Source: Colocasia esculenta
Taxonomy: Eukaryota > Streptophyta > Magnoliopsida > Alismatales > Araceae
Direction: 5' to 3'
Assembly: GCA_014218235.1 (NCBI GenBank)
Contig: CM024759.1
Location: forward strand, 75,413,079 to 75,477,078
Length of the DNA: 64,000 nucleotides
Shown here: positions 46,601 through 56,500 of the stretch, in pieces
How positions within the stretch are numbered: position 1 is the stretch's first letter
Layout of the letters: each line of letters opens with the position of its first letter
Program-made: the position numbers and the translations under genes
Notes under the pieces: model-generated
Seen by the model: the letters and a program-made list of their open reading frames with translations, nothing else
What the model was told of the DNA's origin: nothing
Database searches by the model: none

Positions 46601-49600
46601 GAGATTCCATTCAAGAACACATATATAAAGATCGCAAATTTGTAATTATACAAATATGTTCCTTGAGGAGAATCTCGCCTAGGCAAAAATCTCTCTCCGG
46701 GGACGTATCTATATAAATACAAACCTGTGTTATATGTATATGTTTCTTAGGGGAAACTCTGCCCAAGCGGAGATTCTCCCCAAGAACATATTCGTATATT
46801 CATAAATCTGTGTTCTTATGTATATGTTCCTTAGGGGAAATTCTGCCCAAGTGGAGACTCCTCTAAGAATATATCTATAGAATCACAAATTTGTGTCCAT
46901 ACGCGTAGGTCTCTTAGGGGGAATCCTGCCAGGACAGAAACTCCCTCTAAGCTCATATCCATATAATCACGAATTTTGTACTTATATACATGTGTTTCTT
47001 AGTGGAAACTCTGCCCAAATGGAGTCTCCGCCCAAGGACATATCTATATAATCATAAATTTGCATTTACATGCATATGTGTCTCAAAAAGGATCCTGCGT
47101 GAGCAGAGGTGCCTTTCTGTCGGATACTCTGCTCAAACAGAGATACTGCCCGAGAATATATTCATAAATTACAAATTTGTGTTTATACACATGTACCTTC
47201 TTAGGGCAAAATCCCTTCGGGCAAAGGTTCTCCCGAGAACACATGGATATAAGCATACGCCCATATGAATATACCTCTACGAGGACACCCTGCCTAAGCA
47301 GAGGCTCGCCAAAACGTATTCTCACATTCAGGAAGACTGTGATGACATACACACATCCAAAGAAAAAGGGATATGACAAGAACTGTGCTCAGATACTTCA
47401 AATGGGAGCACATGTGCATATTCACAAGAATCACATCCATATGGACAGTTTCCAGAAAGGAACTATAATCTGACAAAGACTTCCATGAGGATATACTCAT
47501 ATGTTCTCAAAAAAAAAAAACATACTCACATGAGTAAAAATTAAGGAGGGAAGAAATTCTGCCTCAATCCGGACTTCTTTTAAAATAAAAACATGATAAA
47601 AAAATATCATACCAAAAATCGGTATAGCAACTCTTCTAATACGGAAGTGTTATTCCAGATCATAATACTCCCAAGTTCAGAATCAAATTTACGGGTATAT
47701 ACCCGTCCACAATGATAATCTTCATGTTTCACAAATAAAGTTTTCAATCAACCAAAATGTTCCTTTGTAATAAAAAAAGGGAGAAAGAAGAAGAGAGACC
47801 TCAAATAGGTTCACGGGTATATACTCGTTCTCTTCTCAAAATCATATTTTGGACTCCAAAAAGGCAGTCATTTCAAAAAAAATGAAATACTCAAGCAAAA
47901 GCATTTCAAAGTAATAAAAGGGGAAAATATCATGATTAGGATTTTCTGAAAAAAGTGCATATTGTCTCATCCTTGCTATGAATGGTATTCGAGTTAAAAT
48001 TGGTGTTAAATAATACTAAGAGCTTTTAACTCGATGTAAATGTAACATCGATTCCGATCGATGGAGACGGAGGTCCAACACATGCTACCTTAATTGTCTG
48101 ATGAGTATAGACACAGGACTCAAGGAGTTCAGATAAAAAAATGGCGCACCCGTCCGTTCCACGGACACCCCAATCGTTCGTTCCATGGACACCCCAACCG
48201 TCTGTTCCACGGACACCCCTACTCGTCCATTCCATGGACACTCAAAAACCCTTCTTCCGCATTGCGCGGATTTTCTTCTGTCTCCCAGACAGACTGGCAC
48301 GCCCCGCAAAATAAAAAAATCAAAGCATGAGAAATCAATGAATACATGAACCAAACCAAATAAAATGAAATGAATGAGCAAAATTGAGTGAGAAAAATCC
48401 CGTGTCAACAGGTGGCGATGTGTACGAGAGAGGGAGACGAAAGTAGTTGCGGCAGGGAAGTGCTCCTCTGGCTATGGTGTCAGAGCTTCTCACCCACCTT
48501 TCTTGGGCTCAAGTTCCTTTCTGGGGGGGGGGGGGAAGCTCATGGATTCTAGTGCCAAAAAACTCTTCAAATCTTGTCATTGCCTTAAAAAAGTACAGCT
48601 ACATTGTTTTTATAAGGTTATGGCTAACCCGAACCCTTGGACTCCCACTCAGAATGACCAAAATACCCTAGAGCTTTTGAGATCATAAAATATTCGGTCT
48701 AATAATTACAAGAAAATAGTAAAAGACTCAAATGAGCCCCCAATGGGCCGAAACTAGCTTCCACGAACTCATCGTACAAAGCTATAAGGATCTGGGCCAT
48801 CATCAAGCCAAATGGATGCCTGTGTATCATGTGGAGTCCTCTGATGGTATGGTACATGAGCGCTGGGTTGAAGTGGGTCCACGCCCCTGTGTCCTCATCA
48901 CTTCCCACTGCCACGTTCTATTTAACATTTAAGCTGCCAGTACATGGTTGGCAGTATTGGTCGAAACCGATATCAAAACCATGGTCCCAAATCGGCCGAA
49001 TCCAGACGAGAGGGGAGTTCAAGTCCGCCTGATACGCCCGAAACGGTTCCATTTTGGTTTCAAACCTGGCCGAAACCGAAACTGAAACCAATACTGCCAT
49101 CCTTGCACCAGTATTGAAAGTAAAGGAGACATTGTCACCTTGCTGAAGGTCTCTCCCACTATAGAATAAACAAAGATGAACTTTGTATTACAGTGACCCA
49201 TTACGGGATTGCACAGACTTGCAAGTATTCCTCCTTTAAAATTAATTTAGCGACTTCTATGTATCTTTGCTAGTACTTGACTTCTGCATGATGTTGATCC
49301 ATATATCAGGTTAAACTGCAAGCTCACAACACTAAGGGGCAGGAAAAGGTCTACAAGAATGCTTTGCATTGCACAGCTCGGATCCTGAGTACCGAAGGGG
49401 TAGGCATTCTCTACTATTTCCTGGGGCTTTCTTTGAAGCAGATTATCTAATATTGCGTCACAAACTTGGGAAGTAAATCTTCCAGAGGTATTTGACTTGA
49501 TTTCCCTGAAGAAAAGGCTCGGATCAGATTGCAACTGTTCTCTTTTCTGTTCGGTTCCTTCGAGTCATTTGAGCGGTTATGCTTTGAACTGATTATTTGT

Positions 49601-51939
49601 TTTCAACATCCTTTTACATTTATGAAAATTTTGAAATTGGAAGGTAGCATCTAATATTGAATTGAGACTAACACATACTGATTTATTTCCAAGATCCTAT
49701 CCAAATTTAAAGAAACGACCATCATCATTTTAAGTATTGTTTTAATTAGAATTAAAAAATCATTACCATTTTGAACCTCATCATCATCAGAGCCTTATCC
49801 CATTATTTGCAAGTGTTTTATTCGTGTTTAAACCTAAGAAGTTCAAGTCTTTCCTAATAACATCCCACCATCTTAGGCCTTCCCCTAACTTATTTACTGG
49901 CATTTACTAATATTTGGTTACATCTTTTGACAGGCGTTGAGTTTGGGCGACGGTATATATGTCCAAACCACCTAAATCTATTTTCTCTCATTCTGAACCA
50001 TTTTGAACCCTACAAAAAAAATTAATTCTTTCCGACATCATCTTTCCTGAACAGTTTTGATTACCCCAAACTAACCCAAATTTGGAATTTGGATTCTGCC
50101 AGTCCGCCTGCAACACAATTATTATCAGGGATAACCCTTGTCCTTTTCCCCAATTTTGCCCCTGACAAGTGCATCACATGGGCATGCAGATGTTTTCTCC
50201 TCATGATAAGCCTATTTTTCATACTGCAATTATGGCTAAGTGGGGCCACAAACTAACTTGTCCAGTATTTTATGAATAGGATCTGTGATTATGAAAAGGA
50301 GATTCGTTTGGTTGATCTAGTAACTGTGGATCCACCGTGCATGGAGTTAGACTCATTGCCAGAGTTGCATAATTCAGCTTGTCCTAGCTGGTTGATGGCC
50401 CTAGGCTTATTTTTCTGCTTTGAGGAAACCCTTACAACTAAAAGAAAGTGTATGATCTATCTTGTTTACTGCCTATACAACATGGAGATCTAGGATATCG
50501 TGAACATGATTCTGTTACTTTAGACATGTTGATATCTTCTGCATGCGATGGAGTATGGCCCTGTCTACTGGTCTGGTCTTCATCTTTCTTTCCATGTTAT
50601 TCCACAAAATCAAGTTTATATTGACAATATGACCTTTCTTCTTAAATTATGCAAATAAAATTAAGTGTATATTTGTGTGATCTTTCTTTTTATATTATTA
50701 TATAATGGTCAAGGCTACACTGATGCTATCCTGGTTTTGGTAGGTCAAAGGGCTATACAGAGGTGCATCATCTTCGTTCATTGGGATGGCATTTGAGAGC
50801 TCTATTGTTTTTGGCATTTATTCACAAATGAGCCAATCATTGCAGGTTTTGCTCAAAAGTTTACTGCCAACTGTGAAGCACCATTTGGAATCTGCATATT
50901 GCATGATTATCTTTCTTCCATTGCTTCTGGTATTATACTTAAATAGCCTAGAATAAATTTGCAGGCAAAAACACAGAGCACTACTCCACAGCTTCACGTG
51001 ATTATGCCATCAGCAGCATTTGGAGGAGCAATAATAAGCTTCATACTGTGCCCTGCAGAGCTAGTAAAAGTGTGTGAGTTGCATAGCTAACATATCCCTC
51101 AGTTTCATTTCTTTTTATAATTTTCCAACACATGACTTTATGATACATTCAGTGTAGAATGCAAGTTCAGGGGACTGGCTTGGCAATCTCCAACTATAGA
51201 AGATATGGTGGACCTCTTGATTGTGCTCTGCAAACAATGAAGAATGAAGGAGTAAGCATGATATTTGATTTCCTCTAAAATTGTTGTGGGCATGAAAAAA
51301 TTACTATGCACATGTTATCGAGCTGATGCATGTTAGTTCTCAGATTCAAGGTATATTTCGTGGTGGCTTTGCAACATTGCTAAGAGAATCCATTGGAAAT
51401 GGTGTCTTCTTTAGTTCATATGAATTCATTCGCTACCATATACATTCACAAGTGGACTCTGTTTCTGTTGGTCTTAGCAAGCAACAGAAGCTATTAGTTG
51501 ACGTGGGAACAGGCATTTTCAGTGGGGGATTGGCTGGGATGGCGGTATGTATCATGACATCTCCTTGTAGCAATTACATCAAAAGTTATCTATCTAAACA
51601 TCGAAGTATGTTTTGACAGTTCTGGTCTGTAGTTCTTCCATTTGACGTTGCAAAAACTGTAATTCAGACTGCCACAGACAGAAATTCAAGTAGAAACCCT
51701 TTCCAGATAATTCACTCGGTATATTTCTTATCCTTTTATGTATAATCCTTTAGTTGTATTCCCTTCAAGAAAAACAACAATTATTGGGTTCTTTTTTCCA
51801 GATTTACAGAAGGGTGGGACTGAGGGGATGTTACGCTGGCCTCGGTCCAACATTAATGAGGGCATTCCCTGCAAATGCTGCTGCCATTGTTACGTGGGAA
51901 CTAACAGCAAAGATTCTAGGTCTTAAACGCACACAATAG
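40664..51939 (+). CDS. BAC1: Mitochondrial carrier, basic amino acid (BAC1-like)
   Basis: SLC25-family inner-membrane carrier; the close Arabidopsis relative BAC1 moves arginine, lysine and ornithine into mitochondria. Exons: 40664-40759, 49310-49399, 50744-50845, 50965-51069, 51153-51251, 51344-51544, 51620-51718, 51802-51939. All introns are GT-AG and phase 0, and the spliced length is 309 codons against about 311 in BAC1. The three family signatures are present: HPFDTVK (residues 26-32), CPAELVK (125-131) and LPFDVAK (237-243), one per repeat, implying six membrane helices. The start is the only in-frame ATG, in a GCAGCGATGG context. Exon 2 (30 codons) has no ATG and was placed by homology and splice sites. 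Intron 1 (8.55 kb) is full of transposons. Substrate is inferred from similarity only. Confidence 0.93.
41640..43030 (-). pseudogene. L1-type LINE relic in carrier intron 1
   Basis: Read on the minus strand from 43030, translated pieces follow the order of plant L1 ORF2. A degenerate DPFAALLVF segment comes first, then LQYVDDTAF (the catalytic YVDD-type motif, about 42835). Next are a GCKV text typical of the downstream thumb region (about 42690), a KKWLWKLGAG segment (about 42330) and a WKVSHGRF segment of the RVT zinc-binding domain (about 41745). Stops and indels break every frame. Inserted opposite to the host gene. Confidence 0.75.
43031..44535. other. Intron 1 sequence, unassigned
   Basis: Part of carrier intron 1. 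A GC-richer stretch (43450-43990) gives overlapping 60-120-codon frames on both strands with Gly/Trp-rich or Pro/His-rich composition and no motif; I read these as chance. CTCCGGGC at 44528-44535 is the left target duplication of the next element. Confidence 0.4.
44536..45837. mobile_element. Large palindromic hAT element in carrier intron 1
   Basis: 1302 bp with ends CAAGGTTCAAAAACCCGG and (inverse) CATGGTTTAAAAACTCGG. It is flanked by a perfect 8-bp duplication, CTCCGGGC (44528-44535 and 45838-45845). Most of the element is one giant inverted repeat: outer GGATCGG-rich segments, then arms of about 370-400 bp (about 44722-45100 and 45200-45597) around a roughly 100-bp centre. Each arm matches the module at 22811-23165. 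No coding frame. A transcript through it could fold into a very long hairpin. Confidence 0.88.
45909..46027. promoter_or_regulatory. Alternating 13-mer cluster upstream of a TATA box
   Basis: Five copies of AACCGATGGTGAC in alternating orientation: plus at 45929-45941 and 45991-46003; minus at 45953-45965, 45972-45984 (one mismatch) and 46015-46027. A half copy lies at 45910-45917. Neighbours form hairpins such as GGTGACCT/AGGTCACC. A TATA box, TATAAAAGG, follows at 46069-46077. The box contains AACCG and TGAC, cores used by plant MYB and WRKY factors. Probably the promoter of an LTR or other element inserted in intron 1; function is inferred. Confidence 0.5.
46069..46077 (+). promoter_or_regulatory. 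TATA box inside carrier intron 1
   Basis: TATAAAAGG, 42 bp downstream of the last 13-mer, followed by a purine-rich and then CT-rich leader-like stretch. No coding frame follows, so any transcript would be element-derived or non-coding. Confidence 0.45.
46315..46460 (+). repeat. Three CATCGAGCAAGTCTCTG repeats
   Basis: The 15-17-mer occurs near 46337, 46386 and 46442, each followed by TGGG- or TGG-type text. It leads directly into the 85-bp array. Confidence 0.7.
46490..47320 (+). repeat. Degenerate 85-bp tandem array with a hairpin in each unit
   Basis: About nine to ten units with a period of 80-110 bp, marked by AATTTGTGTTCTTATATG-like text (46552, 46636, 46723, 46804, 46884, 46973, 47057, 47170). 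Each is followed by a TTCCTTAGGGG segment and a self-complementary CTCTGCCCAAGCAGAG box (best copy 46504-46519). The units differ but several keep pairing. Some spurious Cys/Phe-rich frames come from it. Confidence 0.8.
48146..48243. repeat. Short minisatellite, about 27-bp unit
   Basis: Four units of the form CGTTCCACGGACACCCC with spacer text, each containing a TCCRYGGA palindrome. Confidence 0.75.
48943..49105. mobile_element. hAT-type MITE in carrier intron 1
   Basis: 163 bp. Ends CATGGTTGGCAGTATTGG and (inverse) CAAGGATGGCAGTATTGG. Flanking 8-mers TGCCAGTA and CACCAGTA match at six of eight positions. The right end lies about 200 bp before exon 2. Confidence 0.7.
49770..50030 (+). mobile_element. 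RTE-type LINE/SINE tail fragment in carrier intron 2
   Basis: The text (CATCATCATCAGAGCCTTATCCCA, then TATATGTCCAAACCACCTAAATC) resembles the 3' region of plant RTE-like retroposons as I recall it. No coding part or target duplication found. Tentative. Confidence 0.35.
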
Positions 51940-52730
51940 CTCAAGGTTGGTGCCGACAAGGCTGGTATCTAGTTATTGGCCGTATTCCTCAATTGTCATT
52001 CAGTTCTTCAGGTCACTGTGAATTGTAAACTAATTTTGCTTTCTCCTTGTTTCTCTAGGAGAGATCTGTGATATAGCTGCAATCATCCTTGTGGCAATTT
52101 CTGCATCCCAACTAATTGCAGAGGTGAGATGAGAGCACGTTCCCCATCTCATCTTTGCACTGCAAAGCCCATCCTTCAGCTAAACAGCATTCTGCCCCGG
52201 GGCGGACAATGAGATTTTGCATCATTGTGCCCAATGCCATTTTTTTGTTAGTTTGTAAGCTTGAACTGACATGTTGCATGACACCTCAAACCCGAGTGCT
52301 CCATGGATGTTCAATTATTCTTTTTCTCAGCTCTTCAGCAAGTAGGAGGCTGCAGCCGGGTGGAGCATGAAACTGTGAGCATGTATACCATTTTTTGACG
52401 GAAATTTAGAGAAGAGAATCCGAGGACTCCAGCGCAGGACCTCTTCAAGTTGACGGTACATGCAGACATATCATTATTATTATTATTTTTGTTGCTTGGC
52501 TCCATTTACGTTCTTGACATTCGATTACACTCGCTTGAGGTTGTCTTGTCAATTTTGATTTAATGTAACATCTAGTTGGTGGAAGACTGGAAGTTAAGAC
52601 GCCTTTTGTTTTCAAACAGTTTCATGCTGTTTCCTTTGGAAAATGCCTAGCTCTATAAGTATGGTCATTAAGAGTAATACTTATTACCTGTGAATGGATG
52701 GTAAGGAAATTGTCCATTCTCGCATGTATG
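51940..52730 (+). other. 3' region of the carrier gene
   Basis: Downstream of the stop. GTCACTGTG near 52010 and TTTCTCTAG near 52058 could bound an intron in the 3' untranslated region. An (ATT)n run lies near 52470-52490. No coding frame supported. The polyadenylation site is not clear. Confidence 0.35.
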
Positions 52731-52879
52731 CATGGAAGGCAGAATCGATCGGATCATAATCGGCCATGGCGGATCCAGGCTGATTCCTCCGATTCTGGCC
52801 GATTCTGCTTGGGAATCGGCCGGACGGATCGGGATCGGGCCTGGGCGATCCCGATCCGATTTCGATCCTGCCTTCCATG
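52731..52879. mobile_element. Short hAT-type MITE
   Basis: 149 bp, nearly palindromic, ends CATGGAAGGCAG... and its inverse ...CTGCCTTCCATG. It has a perfect 8-bp duplication, CATGTATG (52723-52730 and 52880-52887). Interior GATCGG/CCGATC-rich, like the outer parts of the element at 44536. Confidence 0.85.
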
Positions 52880-52887
52880 CATGTATG

Positions 52888-53315
52888 TGCATGGGGTCTG
52901 CACATCACTCTTAGGTGAGAGGCGGCCAAGTTGGGACTTCAGTTCCATATTGGCTATCAACCTTTCCCTAGGGCTGCCAAAGTCTTCAAGAGAAGATCAA
53001 AATGTGAGGATAAGCGGAGTAAGGAACACATGTCAGCACACTACTCTTCTCACTTCTCTCCCTTGTCTCTCTTCTTCCTCAACCTCTCCTTCTCAATCTG
53101 ATCTTGAATCGTCGGAAGATTTATTTTGGAAATCTCTTCTCAGCTGACTCTTTATCCTTTGAAATCAGAAGAACTCCAGTACACGGCAACCATGAGTTCT
53201 CCTAAACAAGTCACAGCCCGAGATCCGAGCCCGGGCTCTTCGAAGTTGGCCCAATAAAGGCACCCGAAAGTTGCTGACATCATCAAGTAATAAATAGTAC
53301 TATTTTTAAAAAAGA
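52888..53315. other. Spacer, no gene recognised
   Basis: Mixed composition with short CT-rich stretches and no supported feature. Confidence 0.4.
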
Positions 53316-53525
53316 AATGTTATGATATGACGGGGTCTTCTGGTATGACTCCGTCGTAGTATAGTGCGAGTTTTTAGATTTTATTCTCACAATTAATATC
53401 AAGTTTTCGGTGTCACGGTGTTTGGAACTTTGGATTGTCAGCACAATTTTTAAATTTGAATCTAAAAATCCGTGTTATATTATAGCGAGGTTGAATCAAG
53501 ATGTTTCGTTATACCATAGTATTTC
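53316..53525. mobile_element. Inverted-repeat MITE candidate
   Basis: Left AAATGTTATGATATGACG and right (inverse) AAATACTATGGTATAACG, with similarity continuing for about 60 bp to TTTTTAGATT on both arms. The target duplication is not resolved. Followed by a (CT)n run at 53525-53542 that abuts the 1.54-kb array. Confidence 0.5.
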
Positions 53526-53542
53526 TCTCTCTCTCTCTCTCT

Positions 53543-56500
53543 AAATGAGACCTCCCCCTCTTCTTGAGGAGAGGGGGCAACCACCACGATAGCAGTGAAG
53601 TAATAAGTAGTTTTAGGTCATTAATACGTGAGAAGATTATTACTCTACATTATTATTCTATATCACTGCTTGTTAGAAACGCTCTTCTATTTCTCGTTAG
53701 CGGTCGTTTTTCTTACGAGTAGGTATGTGCCTTATCCATGGGTTTAATTTTCTTTTGTCACCGTCATTAATATATTATTAAGCTCAAATTGTAAGCGCAT
53801 TCTATTGTTAACCTAATATATTAACATATTTATCTTCAAAATTTTGAGGATAACTTCACTTTATTCTCACTCTATCGAAGGCAACATTTGAGAGTATATA
53901 GTGGAGTGATTTCGAGGCTGAAATTGTCGACAAATTCAAACGTCATTTCAAATACCAACAACCCGTCTAGGCTTATGTGAAAAGTGCTTTCAACGCTGAA
54001 CAAAGAGATCGACTATAAAAATAAATTTCTCTCTATCTCTTCAAAAGTTGCCCTCAGGTTGCTTTTCGGGGCAACAATGCGATTTTGACAGTGAAATGTC
54101 TAATAAAATCTTAAATCCACCGTGCCTTTCCAAAAAAGATGAAGGGCAATGCAGTAAAAGACCTCAAAACTTCTTTTTAACCATGCTGCTCCCAAATGAA
54201 AAATCTGACTTTTAAAACCCATCATCACAATATACTATTGTGTCAGAAACTATTTAAAATCTGATTGTAGAAAATTCTATTTTTGAGACTTTTATCCCAA
54301 ACGGTGCCTAAATACCAAATATAGTCTAAATGATTCTTATATTAATATTTTGGATGTATTTACACAGCGAGATGTTAAGGTATTTAAAAAAGTCATTGTG
54401 TAAATTCAAAAAGAAGAAGTCATGGAATTCTCTTACCCCTGGAAATTTTTTTTGCTGCATATGATTTTTTGCAAACTTAGGAAAAGGTTAGTCGGTAAAA
54501 ATATTTCCCAGATTCTCACAATATTATTTATTTTTTCTGAAGAGAATTTTTGTCTAGGGAAATAGTTCTTAGAAATTATGTGCCACCTATGTTTTCTCTC
54601 GCTTCTCTCCTTGCTAGCTCTGCATACTATGATTTGGTTTGAGTTGAAATTTTTTACATATATGTTTTTCAGAAATGTCTTTTTATATTCTAATATCTCA
54701 TTATATTATACCATTAGCAATCCGTTATATTCCACTAAAAATTCTTGGTTAACTCTAGTTAGAATCTGATCAAAATAAAAAATAATTTAAAAACATTATT
54801 AATATCTTATCATCTTTTTCTCTCTCTTCATTTATTTATCTTTTATTTTCTCATCTCTCTCTTCTTCTGACACCATTTGTCATTCAAAATTTTTTATATA
54901 CAAGTAATTCTATCTAAAACTTTAAATTTATAGATGAGAATAAAACTATACAGATATTGGCTTATTTTGGGCAATATGTACAGGTGCTAGTTGCAAGAGT
55001 AATTTTAGTATTATATTATACAAGAAAAATGGAAAAAATATAAAATAAGAGAATAATTTTACAAATATATATCCAAGGGGAGGAAATGAGACCTCCCCAT
55101 CTTCTTGAGGAGGGGGGGCAACCACCACGATAGAAGTGAAGTAATAAGTAGTTCTGGGTCATTAGTACGTGAGAAGATTATTACTATACATTATTATTCT
55201 ATCTCACTGCTTGTTAGAAACGCTCTCCTATTTCTCGTTAGCAGTCGCTTTTCTTACGAGTAGGTATGTGCCATATCCATGGGTTTAATTTTCTTTTGTC
55301 ACCGTCATTAATATATTATTATGCTCACATTGCAAGCGCATTCTATTGTTAACCTAATATATTAACATATTTATCTTCAAAATTTTGAGGATAACTTCAC
55401 TTTATTCTCACTCTATCGAAGGCAACATTTGAGAGTGTATAGTGGAGTGATTTCGAAGCTGAAATTGTCAACAAATTCAAACGCCGTTTCAAATACCAAC
55501 AGCCCGTTTAGGCTTATGTGAAAAGCGCTTTCAATGCTGAAGAAAGAGACCGAATATAAAAATAAATTTCTCTCTATCTCTTCAAAAGCTGCCCTCAGAC
55601 TGTTTTCGGGACAACAATACGATTTTGACAGTGAAATGTCTAATAAAATCTTAAATCCACCGTGCCTTCCCAAAAAAAATGAAGGGCAATGCAGTAAAAG
55701 ATCTCAAAACTTCTTTTTAACCATGCTGCTCCCAAATGAAAAATCCGACTTTTAAAACCCATCATCACAATCTACTATTGTGTCAGAAACTATTTAAAAT
55801 CCGATTGTAGGAAATTTTGTTTTTGAGACTTTTGTCCCAAATGGTGCCTAAATACCAAATATAGTCTAAATGATTCTTATATTAATATTTTGGACGTATT
55901 TACATAGTGAGATGTTAAGGTATTTAAAAAAGTCATTGTGTAAATTCAAAAAGAAGAAGTTATGAAATTCTCTTACTCGAGGAAAATATTTTTGTTGCAT
56001 ATGATTTTTTGCAAACTTAGGAAAATGTTAGTCGGTAAAAATATTTCTCAAATTCCCACAATATTATTTATTTTTTCTGAAGAGAATTTTTGTCTAGGGA
56101 AATAGTTCTTAGAAATTATGTGCCACCTATGTTTTCTCTCGCTTCTCTCCTTGCTAGCTCTACATGCTATGATTTGGTTTGAGTTGGAATTTTTTACATA
56201 TATATTTTTCAAAAATATCTTTTTATATTCTAATATCTCATTATATTATACCATTAACAATCCGTTATATTCAACTAAAAATTATTAGTTAACTCTAGTT
56301 AGAATCTGATCAAAATTGAAAACAATTTTAAAACATTATTAATATCTTATCATATCTTTCTCTCTCTTCATTTATTTATCTTTTATTTTCTCATCTCTCT
56401 CTTCTTCTGAAACTATTTGTCATTCAAAATTTTTTATATGCAAGTAATTCTATCTAAAACTTTAAGTTTATAGATGAGAATGAAACTATACAGATACTGG

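Noticed and set aside
44008..48411. A single large LTR spanning intron 1 (TGTAAC... to ...GTCAACA)
   Set aside because: Flanking 5-mers do not match and no primer site follows; only the TATA module is supported.
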